A stretch of DNA of 64,000 nt from Bos javanicus (taxonomy: Eukaryota > Chordata > Mammalia > Artiodactyla > Bovidae): positions 1,612,001 through 1,676,000 of the forward strand of contig NC_083896.1 in assembly GCF_032452875.1 (NCBI RefSeq). Direction: 5' to 3'. The notes below the pieces were generated by a model. The model ran no database searches and was not told the DNA's origin. It saw only the letters and a program-made list of their open reading frames with translations. Each line of letters begins with the position of its first letter. Position 1 is the first letter of the stretch. The position numbers were made by a program, and so were the translations under genes. Shown piece by piece: positions 41,980 through 53,107 of this stretch.

Positions 41980-42165
41980 TGAGAACAGAGCAGGAAGATA
42001 GCTGTCTGTAATAGGAAGTGGGTCCTCACCAGACACCAAGTCTGCCAGTGCCTTGATCGAGGACTTCTCAGACTTCAGAACTGTGAGAAATCAAAGTTTG
42101 TTGTTGAAGCCACCCAGTCTCTGATACTTTTGTTACAGTATCCCAAACGAACTAAGACAACAGTC
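41980..42165 (+). repeat. MaLR (MLT1/MST-type) LTR 3' part
   Basis: 'gtcctcaccagacaccaagt', 'ccttgatcgaggacttctc', 'cagaactgtgagaaatcaaa', 'agccacccagtctctgatac' is the right end of a MaLR LTR. No internal region adjoins it. Confidence 0.75.
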
Positions 42166-42289
42166 ATCACAGGAGAAGGATCACAGCTGAGGCTCAGAGA
42201 AGTGGAAGCAGGAAGGCTCACTGGGGAACAGCAAACAGTCCAGTGGGTTATGTCATACAGTGCATGAAGCCAAAGATACGGAGAAAAGT

Positions 42290-42575
42290 TTGGAAAATGT
42301 ATTCGGGTCACATTAGAACTAAGCCCTTAAACAACAGGGCCCTGAATACCATTGATTTTGGCTGGTGGTAAAGGTCCCTAAAGGCTCTTGAGTGAGACAG
42401 TGATGTGATGGGAGCTGTGTACCTGTAGGATGTATCTGGAAACAGTGTGAAGACTGGACCGGAGACAGGAAAGACAGGAGATTAAAATGATACCACTTCA
42501 GTGGCTTTGTGGTAATCCAGCAAGATAATGAAAGTCTGAACTAAAGTGGTGGAGGGGGAAGAGACAAGAAACATT
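42290..42575 (-). repeat. L2 LINE fragment
   Basis: 'acagggccctgaataccattg', 'gagtgagacagtgatgtgat', 'actggaccggagacaggaa' follow the antisense L2 3' region. Diverged. Confidence 0.55.
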
Positions 42576-44318
42576 CAGGAGGTTATTGATCATTTCTCCA
42601 ACCATAACACAGATGATGCTATCCTAAGTGTCTCACTCCTGTCTATTTTTATCATTATTGCTATAGGTAGCCAGATACAAAGTGGCATTGCTTATAGCAT
42701 GATCATATTTCTTCACATTGAGCACATCAAAATACTCACACAGACATCCTGAGCTTCCCAGAAATAGAGAGTGCATAGGTAATTTACCAAAAGGATAGCA
42801 CTGGATACTCTAATAGAATAAAAACAAAATGGTTAACTAAAGAGCCTTGTTGGCTGGAAACAGCAATTTCCCATAAAGACATTTATTTAATTAAAAATGA
42901 AGTTTATAAGTTCATGTGTGGATTTGGTATCTTTCTATAAAATACATTTGCATTTTTCAAAATACTTGTCTCATAAATTAATAAAATATAGGTTAACTGT
43001 TTTGTTGGGAAGGAAATAATCAAGCATAGTGGGTTTCTGCAATTCATCTGAAGCAATTATCTCAAGTAATTTTAATTGCTCAGGTGCTGCTAACAGGGTG
43101 CAGACAATTGGGACATTAAAATTGGACTTATAATGGAAAATTATTTCAGAAGTTACTTTCAAATGCTTTTGTCTCTTAGTTTCTGTAGAGTGTCTGCCTC
43201 TCTGGTATTTTTTTTACCTCTTCCTCTTTCCCCAAGTATGCAGCAGTCCTTTAGCTCTTGAAAGTCGCTTGGAAGAAACAAGTGACCTTTGCTATCCTAA
43301 TTATTGTTTTCCATCACCATATGTTTCCATTTCTACAGGGGATGGTTTAGCACTCATGAACTGAATTGAAACAAGGAATCTATAGAAGATCACTGACTTT
43401 CGTTGTTAACAAAAACTCTAACTGAAATTGGCTAAAATATCAATAATAAGGGCAATTATTTTCTCTTGAAACAAGAAGTCTAAAAGGAGAGCAATCCCAG
43501 CTATATCATGATAAGGGTTCCAAGTCTCAGCTTCACCTCTTCCACAGGTTGATATTGTCCTCAGGATGTTTTTCCTCATGATCACAACAGGGCTGCCAGT
43601 AGCAACTACCACAACACACTTCCTTTCTCATACCAAGCAGGTGAAATAGAGAGGGAAACTCTTTGTCTTTTGATATAACTGGGCCAATTTAGGATGTAAG
43701 TTTAATGTGAGATAATAAGACCAGAATATTTTCCTGATTAGCTCAAACCTTAATTCCTATTTCAATCATTGATAAGAGGGTAAAAATACTAAGAGTGGAT
43801 TATACTAACCAGGATCCATGTCAGGAACTAAAGATGGGATGAAGGGATGAATACCTCCCCGCAAACCCCTGAAAGCAATGTTCTAGGAGTGGGAGAAGTT
43901 AGAGGAGGGGAGAGATGAATTCTGGTGCAAAAGATGTTAAAAATGCATTATCAACCGAGGCAGCAGTACAATCATGAGTTGCAAGACTGATTACTCGGCA
44001 GAAACGATAATGTAGGTGGCAGAAGTGGCAGTGAACTGATTAGATGAGTCACTCCTATCGAGGACTTAAACGGTGAGAGGGTTGATATTGAGAGGGGATT
44101 TAGCGCGAAGGATTTTTAAGAGATGCTCGTGTGTTATGAGTCTCGAGTCCCCATCCTAAGGGGGAAGAGTGTCTCCTCCTCTGGGTAGAAAGAGTGGCAC
44201 CTGCACTTCAGTTAACAAAGAAGGTTGCCTGACATCAAGCTGTCAAACTTTGCTGGGATACCACCCCCTCACCCCACGGTGTGCCCTGGAGGGAATTCTG
44301 ATGGTGAAATATGCATAT
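42576..44318. other. Long stretch without gene; possible old repeat at 43400-43700
   Basis: No exon recognised. At 43400-43700 phrases such as 'ttccaagtctcagcttcacc' and 'aacagggctgccagtagcaa' look like an old interspersed repeat also hinted at in 48130-48540, family unknown. The rest is AT-rich and unassigned. Confidence 0.35.
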
Positions 44319-44640
44319 TATCCTTAGATAATTAAGATGCATATCAAAAGAATAATTTCAATGAGCCTAGGCTCTTGAATTTTCCTATACTTAGAAAAGC
44401 ACTAAAATTATTAACTTGAGATATCCGTTTTTGTGGTTAGAAGTAATCTTTTGATGTTCAACTACATTTTTTTTTCCTGCAAAAACTCCTATATTTCTTG
44501 GCTTCTCTCCATAACCTCTTTGGAATAGTTCCTCAGATCTGTCTGAAAGCTTATCCCCCGGGTATAGTCCTCAGTAAGGTCTCAGAATAAATAGGTTGTG
44601 TGGGTTTTTTTCTTTCTTTTTTTGTCAATACCTAACACAG
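44319..44640 (+). mobile_element. Ruminant ERV solo LTR, copy B
   Basis: Same family as 5927-6358. Beyond the shared part it has 'gcaaaaactcctatatttc', 'gaatagttcctcagatctg', 'cccccgggtatagtcctcag' and 'ctcagaataaatagg' with an AATAAA signal, a typical U3-R-U5 order. No retroviral gene adjoins it. Confidence 0.65.
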
Positions 44641-44666
44641 ACTAAGAAGGGCCTCAAGGAACTCAT

Positions 44667-44915
44667 TTGGGTAGCATACTGTTTCCCTTGCAGTTAGAGA
44701 ATCAGTATGGCTATTGCTTGACTCCTCCTGGAAATCCGAAGGCTGGAGATGGGCTGGCAAACTGTGCAGGTGGCAGAGAGAAGGAGGGTTGCTGCTATGC
44801 TATGATAGACCTGCGCTCACAGTGTTTGGGGGATAGGAAATGTATGAATGCTTCCTGTGGCTGGGATGGGGGCTATGTGTGTGAACTTGAGAGTCAGGGG
44901 GAGAGCCACGTTTGA
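44667..44915 (+). other. Unexplained cysteine-rich open frame, 82 codons
   Basis: The frame has 8 Cys within about 63 residues (clusters ...NCAGG..., ...GCCYAM..., ...QCLGDRKCMNASCGWDGGYVC...). It is preceded by an acceptor-like stretch (tgtttcccttgcag, ending about 44693, which would cut the frame after its start). No family recognised, no donor confirmed, no signal peptide. It may be an old exon, part of an unrecognised element, or chance. Confidence 0.15.
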
Positions 44916-45373
44916 TGCTTTCCATTAGGATCAGCAGAGGAACAAAGAGACCTTAACGGAAATGATACTGAGGTGGATCACCATTCCCTAGAATTTGCAG
45001 AGGAAGGAGTTGCAGAAATGTTTGCAGAAATGTCTGCACATGTTTGCCCAGATAGGAGAAACCGCAGGTCAACAACTATTGTGATGTCAAGGTCTGTAAG
45101 GAATCTCCAACAGCAAGTAAACTTGAAACATCAGCCAGATGCAGAAAGTGTGAAGCCGTGTTATAAAGTGCTGGTCAAATGAGAACTCTCCTCTCCCCCT
45201 TTCTGTCTAGCCTCTGTAATATCCACTCTCCAAAGAGATCGTACACTGGAAAACAAACTGGATAAAGAAGAACAAGGAAAGAAAGAAGGGCCATATATGG
45301 AGTCCCCTGCAAGTGGCCAGCCCACAGCAGGACCTGGCTTTGTTGACTTTAAATCACATTTAGAGGACGCTGT
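44916..45373. other. Single-copy stretch, no gene recognised
   Basis: Contains a second unsupported frame (44973-45182, 69 codons). No repeat recognised. Confidence 0.35.
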
Positions 45374-45703
45374 ATTTTTTAATTTATTGATTAATTAATT
45401 TTGGCTGCCCTGGGTCTTCACTGCTGCACAAGGGTCTGTCTAGCTGTGTCTGGGGTGGCGGCCGCTCTTCAGTTGCGGCATGCGGTCTTCTCACTGCCCG
45501 GCTGCTCTTGTTGCAGAGCCTGGGCGCTAGGACACGCTGGCTTCAGGAGTTTTGGCCGGTGGGCTCAATAGCTGTGCATCCCAGGTTTAGTTGCCCAGAG
45601 GCATGTGGGATCGTCCCGGAGCAGGGGTCAAACCTGTATCCCTTGCACTGGCAGGTGAGCGGACCTGGTCAATTCTTAACCACTGGACCACCAGGGAAGT
45701 CCC
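45374..45703 (-). mobile_element. CHR-type SINE, near full length
   Basis: Antisense CHR: A/T-rich tail side 'ttattgattaattaatttt', CpG-rich body ('ggtggcggccgctcttcag', 'gttgcggcatgcggtcttc'), antisense B box and 'ctggaccaccagggaagtcc'. Confidence 0.9.
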
Positions 45704-46439
45704 TGGTGAATATTTTAAATGACTGAATTGACACATTTTTGCATTCCAAAGTGACTTTTGAACCTTGTATGAGTTAAGGGAAGTTCTCCAAATCATGTTC
45801 TCCAAGAGTTTTCACCCTGGAACCACTTTACATGGGCCACAATCTGCATGAGCAAAAGGGACCTTCTGCGCTATGCCCTCAATGTCCAGGAAGCTAGTGA
45901 CCGGACTCTAGGACCTTTGCTATAGCTGCCACAAAAAAGCAAGTGCTTTGACAATGGTGCTTGCAAAAAGCAGCAAAGTGTGGCCTCTTATGCATCATCA
46001 TGTCACTTCCTCCCATATCCGGCAGGGGCCGTTTGCTGGGAGTCTCTAGATCAAGGGAGCCTGGGCGTGTCGTCTTAGTTTTCCTAGGTTCCGGCGTGAG
46101 GCAAGCACACTCCTGTCAGGTGTCGGCATGGAATCGAGGAAACCAGCCTGCTGTATCTGCCACTGTGCCCTCACCACCTGCCTGGTAGTCTGTGTCCTGA
46201 GTAGTTTCACTGCATAAATGTGTCTGCTCAAGATATAGGGTTCATAAGAAATTGCTTCATGGCTTCACCCTGCACTTGGAAGCCAACTGCTCACTGCCAT
46301 CCAAGAATGAGCTCCAGAGCCAGGTGACACCCAGGTGGGACCCCTCACTCTCTCCTGCCAAGTGGCCACACTTCTCCTGGATTTTCCTTTTCCTTGAGAA
46401 ATGAAGCTTCTCCCCACAGGTCTCTTCAGAGACTATTCA
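45704..46439. other. Single-copy stretch, no gene recognised
   Basis: Slightly G+C-rich at 46010-46200. No exon or repeat recognised with confidence. Confidence 0.4.
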
Positions 46440-46580
46440 CATTTTACCCATCCTCTGGGGTCTCCCTAAAGGGCCACCTCCCCCAGAAGTCTTTCCTTAG
46501 CTTTCCAGGCTCCTCTGAGTTTCCTTTTTTCCTGTAATTTACAGCACTTCCTGTTCTGGACAACATTATATAAGCCTGAG
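46440..46580 (+). repeat. Possible L2 fragment
   Basis: 'gggccacctcccccagaagt' then 'ctttccttagctttcc' and 'tttacagcacttcctg' resemble sense L2 3' UTR. Low certainty. Confidence 0.35.
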
Positions 46581-46589
46581 ATTCATCTG

Positions 46590-47640
46590 CTAATTCATTC
46601 CTTCAACAGATGTTTAAGGAGTCCGTACAACATGCTTTGTTGGATGCCAGGTGGTGAACAAGACAGGCATGGTCCCTGTCTTCTTAAAGCTTTCAGACTA
46701 CCGTGGAGGAAACAGACATTAAACTCATAAACAAAAAAAAAAACAAAAAAACTCATAAACAACATGTAAATATAGAACTACAGACTGCCATCAAAGCTAT
46801 GAAAGAAAGCTTTTAGGTGTACTGAGAGAGTAAATCAGTGGTCTGTCTTAAGCTGAGTGGTCAAAGAAGGTGTCCCGGAGGAAGTGAAATTTGAAATAAG
46901 AGGTTTAAGTAGGGGCTAGCCGGGTGAACAGGGGGAGAAAAAACATTCCAGGCACAAGGAACCATATGTTTAAAGACTTTGAGTCAGCAAGAGATGAAAG
47001 CACCTTAGGAACTGAGAGGACAGTATGTTTGGGACATTGCGGCAGGGTGCAGGTGGCAGGAGTGAATTTATGTTAGAAATATAATCTGATCACAGGACTT
47101 CACTGGTGGCTCAATGGTAAAGAATCTGCCTGCAATGCAGGAGCTGCAAGAGACGTGGATTCGATCCCTGGGTCGGGAAGATCACCTGGAGGAGGGCATG
47201 GCCACCCACTCCAGTATTCTTGCCAGAAGAATTCCACGGACAGAGGAGTCTGGGTGGCTCCAGTCCATCGGGTCGAAAGAGTCGGACATGACTGAAGCGA
47301 CTTGGTGTGTGTGCATGCATAACCTGATGACACGGGTCTTTCCTCGTTGTGTTAGGAACTTTGGACATAAAGCTAAGGATATTGGAAATTTTTTGCAAGA
47401 AATTATAGCAGAGCGATAATATGACCCAATTAAAGTTTTAAAAGAATGCCCTTGTTCATCAGTGGAAAATGGATTTCAGGAGAACAAGAGCAGAAAAAGA
47501 GGAAATTAGCCAGGGAGCAATACAAAAGCCCAGATGAAAAGTCATAGCGGTTGGCCACTAATGGTGGTTGCAGAGGAGATGGAAAGAATGGTTGATAATT
47601 GAGATCATAAGCTTTGTGTCTTTGCTGCATGCCAGGCATC
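46590..47640 (-). repeat. L2 LINE 3' region, split by Bov-tA
   Basis: Antisense L2: 'ttcattccttcaacagatgt', 'gatgccaggtggtgaacaag', 'gcatggtccctgtcttctt', 'aacattccaggcacaaggaa', resuming after 47322 with 'tttggacataaagctaagg', 'tggatttcaggagaacaag' and 'ggttggccactaatggtgg'. Confidence 0.7.
47094..47322 (+). mobile_element. Bov-tA SINE with decayed target duplication
   Basis: Head 'cactggtggctcaatggtaa', B box 'ggattcgatccctggg', body, end 'gactgaagcgacttggtg'. Flanks 'ataatctgatcaca' and 'ataacctgatgaca' match at 12 of 14 positions. Confidence 0.95.
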
Positions 47641-48129
47641 TGGCTTAGTGAAAAACCCGTCGCTGTACTCAGTAAGTAAATATAATAAATCAGTACAGTA
47701 ATTAGTTAATTAATTACATGCTGTTTTAACCTTTAAAAAAGAGAAACTTATCTATATTGTTAACTGGATCAAACATTTCACAGCAGCTGAGAAAGCAATT
47801 ATGTAGACACATAGTCAATCTGGTTTGTTTATTAAGTCAGTCTGGTTACTTTGGCCATATTAACAACTGAATAATACAGACCATATGGTTATCCAGAGTT
47901 CTGTTTAGTCACGTAAGTCCAAGATGATATCAATTCTGTTTCAGGTGTTTTCATTGTTCATTAGATAATGCTTTGAATGCACAACTTAGAATTCATTGTA
48001 TATAAGGGTGATGCCTCAATATTTTTTATGCCATAAACCAATGTTTTTTTTTCAAATATTGGGGGAACTGCTTAATGTGCTCCCTTTTAGGCTGTCAGAA
48101 ATGTGTATTAGAACAAACAAATAACTACT
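47641..48129. other. AT-rich stretch, nothing recognised
   Basis: No repeat or exon recognised. Confidence 0.4.
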
Positions 48130-48560
48130 CACACAGTAAGGATTCTTAGCTGCAAGCAATAGAAGCTAATTCTGCCAGGCTTAAGGAGGAAAGAATTTAT
48201 GATGAGAGTTGTGTGGGGTTCACAGAATCTCAAGGAGGGCTGGATTCTTAGAGCCAAGTTATTGAGAACATAGTTCAAATCTGTGATGTGATGAAGACCC
48301 CAGAGCCCCTGCAGCCCCTTTAAGGAGGAGACACCATAGCTTAATCACGAAGATCACCAGTGCTGCGGCGGGGAGGTCCAAGAACTGACACGTGGTTAGA
48401 AGCAGATACAGCCTCTGCTGATGCTGGGCAGTCCTTGCTTCATAATGCTCTTCTGGTTCAAAGACTGGTGTGAACTTACCATTCTTGAAGCAAAGTTCAG
48501 GGGCTTGTTTCCTCACTACAAGGAAGAATGGCGAAGTGAGCTTCCAGGGCTGGAGGTAGG
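48130..48560. repeat. Possible old interspersed repeat, unassigned
   Basis: 'ttagctgcaagcaatagaag', 'ctaattctgccaggcttaag' and 'ggaaagaatttatgatgag' resemble a common old mammalian repeat that starts in this way. No family name is claimed. The 85-codon minus frame inside has no domain. Confidence 0.35.
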
Positions 48561-48808
48561 CAGAGGTTCCTACTGAGCTCCGTAAAGTACAGGATTTTCC
48601 AAATATAGGAATAAGATTTGGTTATTAGGATCCTAAAAGAGAAAGACAACTCCCATTTATTATCCCCATCAGTTCATAAGACAAAAATAAAACATTTGGT
48701 TCTAAAAGGTAAAAGGGGACAAATTATAGTGTATAGAATAGCTTATGAATGGAATAAAGTTTTTTTAATAGATAAGTCACCGTATTGTCTTTATTGTTTT
48801 CTTATCTT
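48561..48808. other. AT-rich stretch, nothing recognised
   Basis: No feature recognised. Confidence 0.4.
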
Positions 48809-50343
48809 TGTTGTTGTTTAATTGCTAAATCATGTCTGACTCTTTGCGATCCCATGGACTATGCAATCCCATGGACTATAACCCACCAGTCTCCTCTGTT
48901 CATGGAATTCTCCAGGTAAGAACACTGGAATGTGTTACCATTCCCTTCTCCAGGGGATCTTCCCGACCCAGGGACTGAACCTGGGTCTCCTGCATTAAGT
49001 TTAGTTCAGTCACTCAGTTGTGTCCAACTCTTTGCGACCCCATGAATCGCAGCACACCAGGCCTCCCAGTCCATCACCAACTCCTGGTGTTCACTCAAAC
49101 TCATGTCCATTGAATCGGTGATGCCATCCAACCATCTCATTCTCTGTTGTCCCCTTTTCCTCCTGTCCCCAATCCCTCTCAGCATCAGGGTCTTTTCCAA
49201 TGAGTCAACTCTTCGAATGTCGTGGCCAAAGTATTGGAGTTTCAGCTTCAGCATCAGTCCTTCCAATGAACACCCAAGATTGATCTCCTTTAGGATGGAC
49301 TGGTTGGATCTCCTTGCAGTCCAAGGGACTCTCAAGAGTCTTCTCCAACATCACAGTTCAAAAGTACCAATTCTTCGGCGCTCAGCTTTCTTTACAGTCC
49401 AACTCTCACAACCATACATGACTGCTGGAAAAACCATAGCCTTGATGAGAAGAACCTTTGTTGGCAAAGTAATGTCTCTGTTTCTTAATGTGCTGTCTAG
49501 GCTGGTCATAGCTTTTCTTCCAAGGAGCAAGAGTCTTTTAATTTCATGGCTGCAATCACCATCTGCAGTAGATTTGGAGCCCCCCAAAATAAAGTCTTTC
49601 ACTGTTTCCAGTGTTTCCCCATCTATTTGCCATGAAGTGATGGGACCAGATGCCATGATCTTAGTTTTCTGAATGTTGAGTTTTAAGTCAACTTTTTCAC
49701 TCTCTTCTTTCACTTTCATCAAGAGGTTCTTTAGTTCCTCTTCACTTTCTGCCATAAGGGTGGTGTCATCTGAATATCTGAGGTTATTGATGTTTCTCCT
49801 GGCAATCTTGATTCCAGCTTGTGCTTTATCCAGCCTGGCATTTCGCATAATGTACTCTGCATATAAGTTAAATAAGCAGGTTGACAATATACAGCCTTGA
49901 CGAACTCCTTTTCCTATTTGGAACCAGTCGGTTGTTCCATGTCCAATTCTAACTGTTGCTTCCTGACCTGCATACAGATTTCTCAGGAGGCAGGTCGGGT
50001 GGTCTGGTATTTACATACCTTGAAGAATTTTCCACAGTTCGTTGTGATCTACACAGTCAAAGGCTTTGTCATAGTCAATAGAAAAGAAATAGATGTTTTT
50101 CTAGACCTCTCTTGCTTTCTTGATGATCCAACAGATGTTGGCAATTTGATCTCTGGTTCCTCTGCCTTTTCTAAATCCAGCTTGAACATCTGGAAGTTCA
50201 TGGTTCATGTGTTGTTGAAGGCTGGCTTGGAGAATTTTGAGCATTACTTTGCTAGTGTGTGAGATGACTGCACTGGCACTCCTGGATTGGCACTCCTGCA
50301 TTGGCAGGCAGGTTCTTTACCAGTGAGCCACCTGGGAAGCCCA
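48809..50343 (-). mobile_element. Bov-tA SINE split by a BovB
   Basis: Antisense body at 48809-48996 (with an internal repetition of 'cccatggactat'). The antisense tRNA head resumes at 50293-50343 ('gttctttaccagtgagcc', 'acctgggaagccc'). Confidence 0.93.
48997..50292 (-). mobile_element. BovB LINE, 1.3 kb, inserted in Bov-tA
   Basis: Antisense BovB covering the RT from just upstream of motif A to the 3' tail. The best frame (49351-49887, 178 codons antisense) includes RYSDD, where the YADD Ala is replaced by Ser. Flanked by ctcctgcatt at 48987-48996 and 50293-50302. A short filler near 50270-50290 repeats the flank. Confidence 0.95.
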
Positions 50344-50429
50344 ATGGGAAAATTTTGTCTTGAGGCAGCTTGATCCACAGAACTCATGTATGTAGACGAC
50401 ATAGGCTTTGTTAATAAACTTGGTCTTTG

Positions 50430-50590
50430 CATTGCAGCTCTACCACTTACTTAGCAGTTGTATAATCTTAGGTAAGTTAGATCTGAGATTCAAGGTCATC
50501 CTTTGTAAAATGCAGATAATAGTTCCAAACTTTGAGATTGCTGGGGGATTATACATATAATGTATGTAAATGTTTAACAGGACCTGGAAG
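50430..50590 (+). repeat. MIR SINE
   Basis: 'gcagctctaccacttactta', 'gcagttgtataatcttagg', 'ctttgtaaaatgcagataat' and 'aatgtatgtaaatgtttaac' in MIR order. Confidence 0.8.
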
Positions 50591-50934
50591 GGCCCAGAAG
50601 TAGATACTCCTCTTCTGTTCTCCCCATTTTGTGCTGGGAGGAGTCAGCATCCTGCACTAGAACCTGGACCTGTTAGCCCTTCCAGGCATGGACCGAGCTA
50701 GGGCTGTTTGCTGTTGAGATCGTAGCACAATGCCCACGTTAAAAGTGCTCAGTGACTGCTTCCCAAATAGACAAGTAGCTCTTACTTAAATCATTACTAA
50801 TTATGTGAAGTAATAATGCAAGACACATGACATCATTCTTGGCACAGAGCAGGTATTAAGTATAAATTTGAGTTCACGACTTCCATTTCCAGTAATAATC
50901 AATGAGTTTCTTAGGACCAATCCTCCTCCTAGAA
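50591..50934. other. Single-copy stretch, with a MIR-like tail
   Basis: No gene. 'tcttggcacagagcaggtat' near 50838 resembles a MIR 3' end. Confidence 0.4.
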
Positions 50935-51104
50935 TTTTTTTCAATGCGGTAAAATACATATCATGTAAAACTTACCATCTAAAGCATTTTTAAATGTATA
51001 TATATTTCAGTGGTATTAAGTATATTCACATCATTGTATAATCATCACCATCATCCATTTCCAGAATTCTTTTTTTCTAACTTTAAAATTCTATTGTTTT
51101 TAGG

Positions 51105-51222
51105 GATGTCCCTGGTGGTCCAGTGGTTAAGACTCTGCGCTGCCAATGCAGGGGACACAGGTTCAATCCCTGGTTGGGGAACTAAGACCTTGCATGCATG
51201 TGGCACAGTGAAAAAGTACTAT
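51105..51222 (+). mobile_element. Short CHR-2-like tRNA-Glu SINE
   Basis: 'ccctggtggtccagtggtta' (A box), 'ggttcaatccctggttgg' (B box) and 'aactaagaccttgcatgc'. Without the longer CHR body. Inserted in the L1 3' UTR. Confidence 0.88.
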
Positions 51223-53107
51223 TATATTTTAGAGAAATTTTAGGTTTATAATAAACTTGAAAGGAAGGTGCAGAGATTTCTTGTAAACTTCCTGCCCACA
51301 TACATGCATAGTCTCTCCCATTATCAGCATCACTCACCAGAATGGTACATTTCTTACCAAGGATGAAGCTACATTACCTCCAAAGCTCTTAGGGTTTACC
51401 TTAGGATTCACTCTTGTGTTGTATATTCTATGGGTTTGGACAAATATATCACTACATATATCCACCATTATACTATACAGAGTTTTTTCACTACCCTAAG
51501 AAGTCCTCTGTGCTCTGCTTATCATCTCTTCCCTTCACCCACCTCTGCCCCTCACCCGCTCTGCAACCACAGACCTTTTTACTGTCTCCAGTGTTTTGGC
51601 TTTTCGAGAATGTCATGTAGTTTGAATAACACAGTGTGTTGCTTTCTTAGATTGGCTTCTTTCACTTAGTAACGTGTATTTAAGATTTCTCTGTGTCTTT
51701 TTATGTCTCAATTAACTCATATCTTTTTAGCATTAAGTAATATTCCAATATCTAGACACATCACAGTTTATCCATTTATCTACCGAGGGTATCTTGGTTG
51801 CTTCCCAGTTTTCACAATTATGAATAAACTTCTATAAATATCAACGTGCATGGTTTTATGTGAATGTAAGTTTTCAGCTACTTGAGGTAAATACCAAGGA
51901 GCATGATTGCTGGACCATGTGTAAGAGTATGTTCAGTTTTATAAGAAACCTCCAAACATTCCACCCAAGTGGCTGTGCCATTAGCAATAAATGAGAGTTC
52001 CTTTTACTTCACATCTTTGCCATTTGGTGTTTTCAGTGTTGTGGATTTCAGCTATTCTAGTAGGTGTGTGGTGGTGTCTAGCTTTAATTTGCATTTCCCT
52101 GATGACATGTGTGGAGCATCTTTTCATATGCTTATTTGTCATCTTCTTCACTGAGACGTCTGTTAAGGTGTTTGATTCATTTTTAAATTGGTTTGTCTGT
52201 TCTCTTATTATTGAGCTTTAAGAATTTTTTGTGTAATTGCCTTTATCAGATGTGTCTTTTGCAAATATTTTCTCCCTGCTATGTCTTGTCTTCTGTTCTT
52301 GATATTGTCTTTCATAGACCAAAAGTTTTACAATTTAACAGACCAAAAGTTTTACAATTTAACTAAGTTAAGCTTATCAATTATTCCATTGAGCATGTCT
52401 TTGGTGTTGAATCTAAAAAGATATCACCATACACAAGATCATATAGGTTTTCTCCTATATTTTTTCTAGGAGTTTTATATTTTTGCATTTTACATTTAGG
52501 TCTCTCTGCTATCCATTTTTGAGTTAATTTTTGTGAAGGGTATAAGGTGTGTGTCTAGATCCATTGTTTTGCATGTGGATGTCCAGTTGTTTTAGCACCA
52601 TTTGTTGAAGAGACTATTTTGGCTCCATTATATTGCCTTTCCTCCTTGGTCAAATATAAGTTGACCATTATGGGGATCTATTTCTGAGCCCTCTACTCTG
52701 TGCTGTTGATCTATTTGTCTATTATTTCATCAATGTCACTCACTCTCTCTCTCTCTTTTTTTTTTTACTGTAGCTTTATAGCAAGGGTAGAGAAAGTTCT
52801 CTCCAATTTAATTTTTCTCCTTCAGTTTTGTATTAGCTATTCTGGGTCTTCTGCCTCTCCATATAAACTTTAGAATTAGTTTGTCAATATCCATAAAATA
52901 ATCTGCTGGGATTTTGATTGCAAATCACACTGGATCCATAAATCAAGTTGGGAAGATCTGACATCCTGACAATATTAAGTATTCCTATCCGTGAACATGG
53001 AATATTTCTCCATTTATTTTGTTATCTTTTAATTTTTCATAAAAAAACTACAGTACCGTATTTCCTCATATAGATCTTACAAATATTTTGTTAGGTTTAT
53101 ACTTAAG

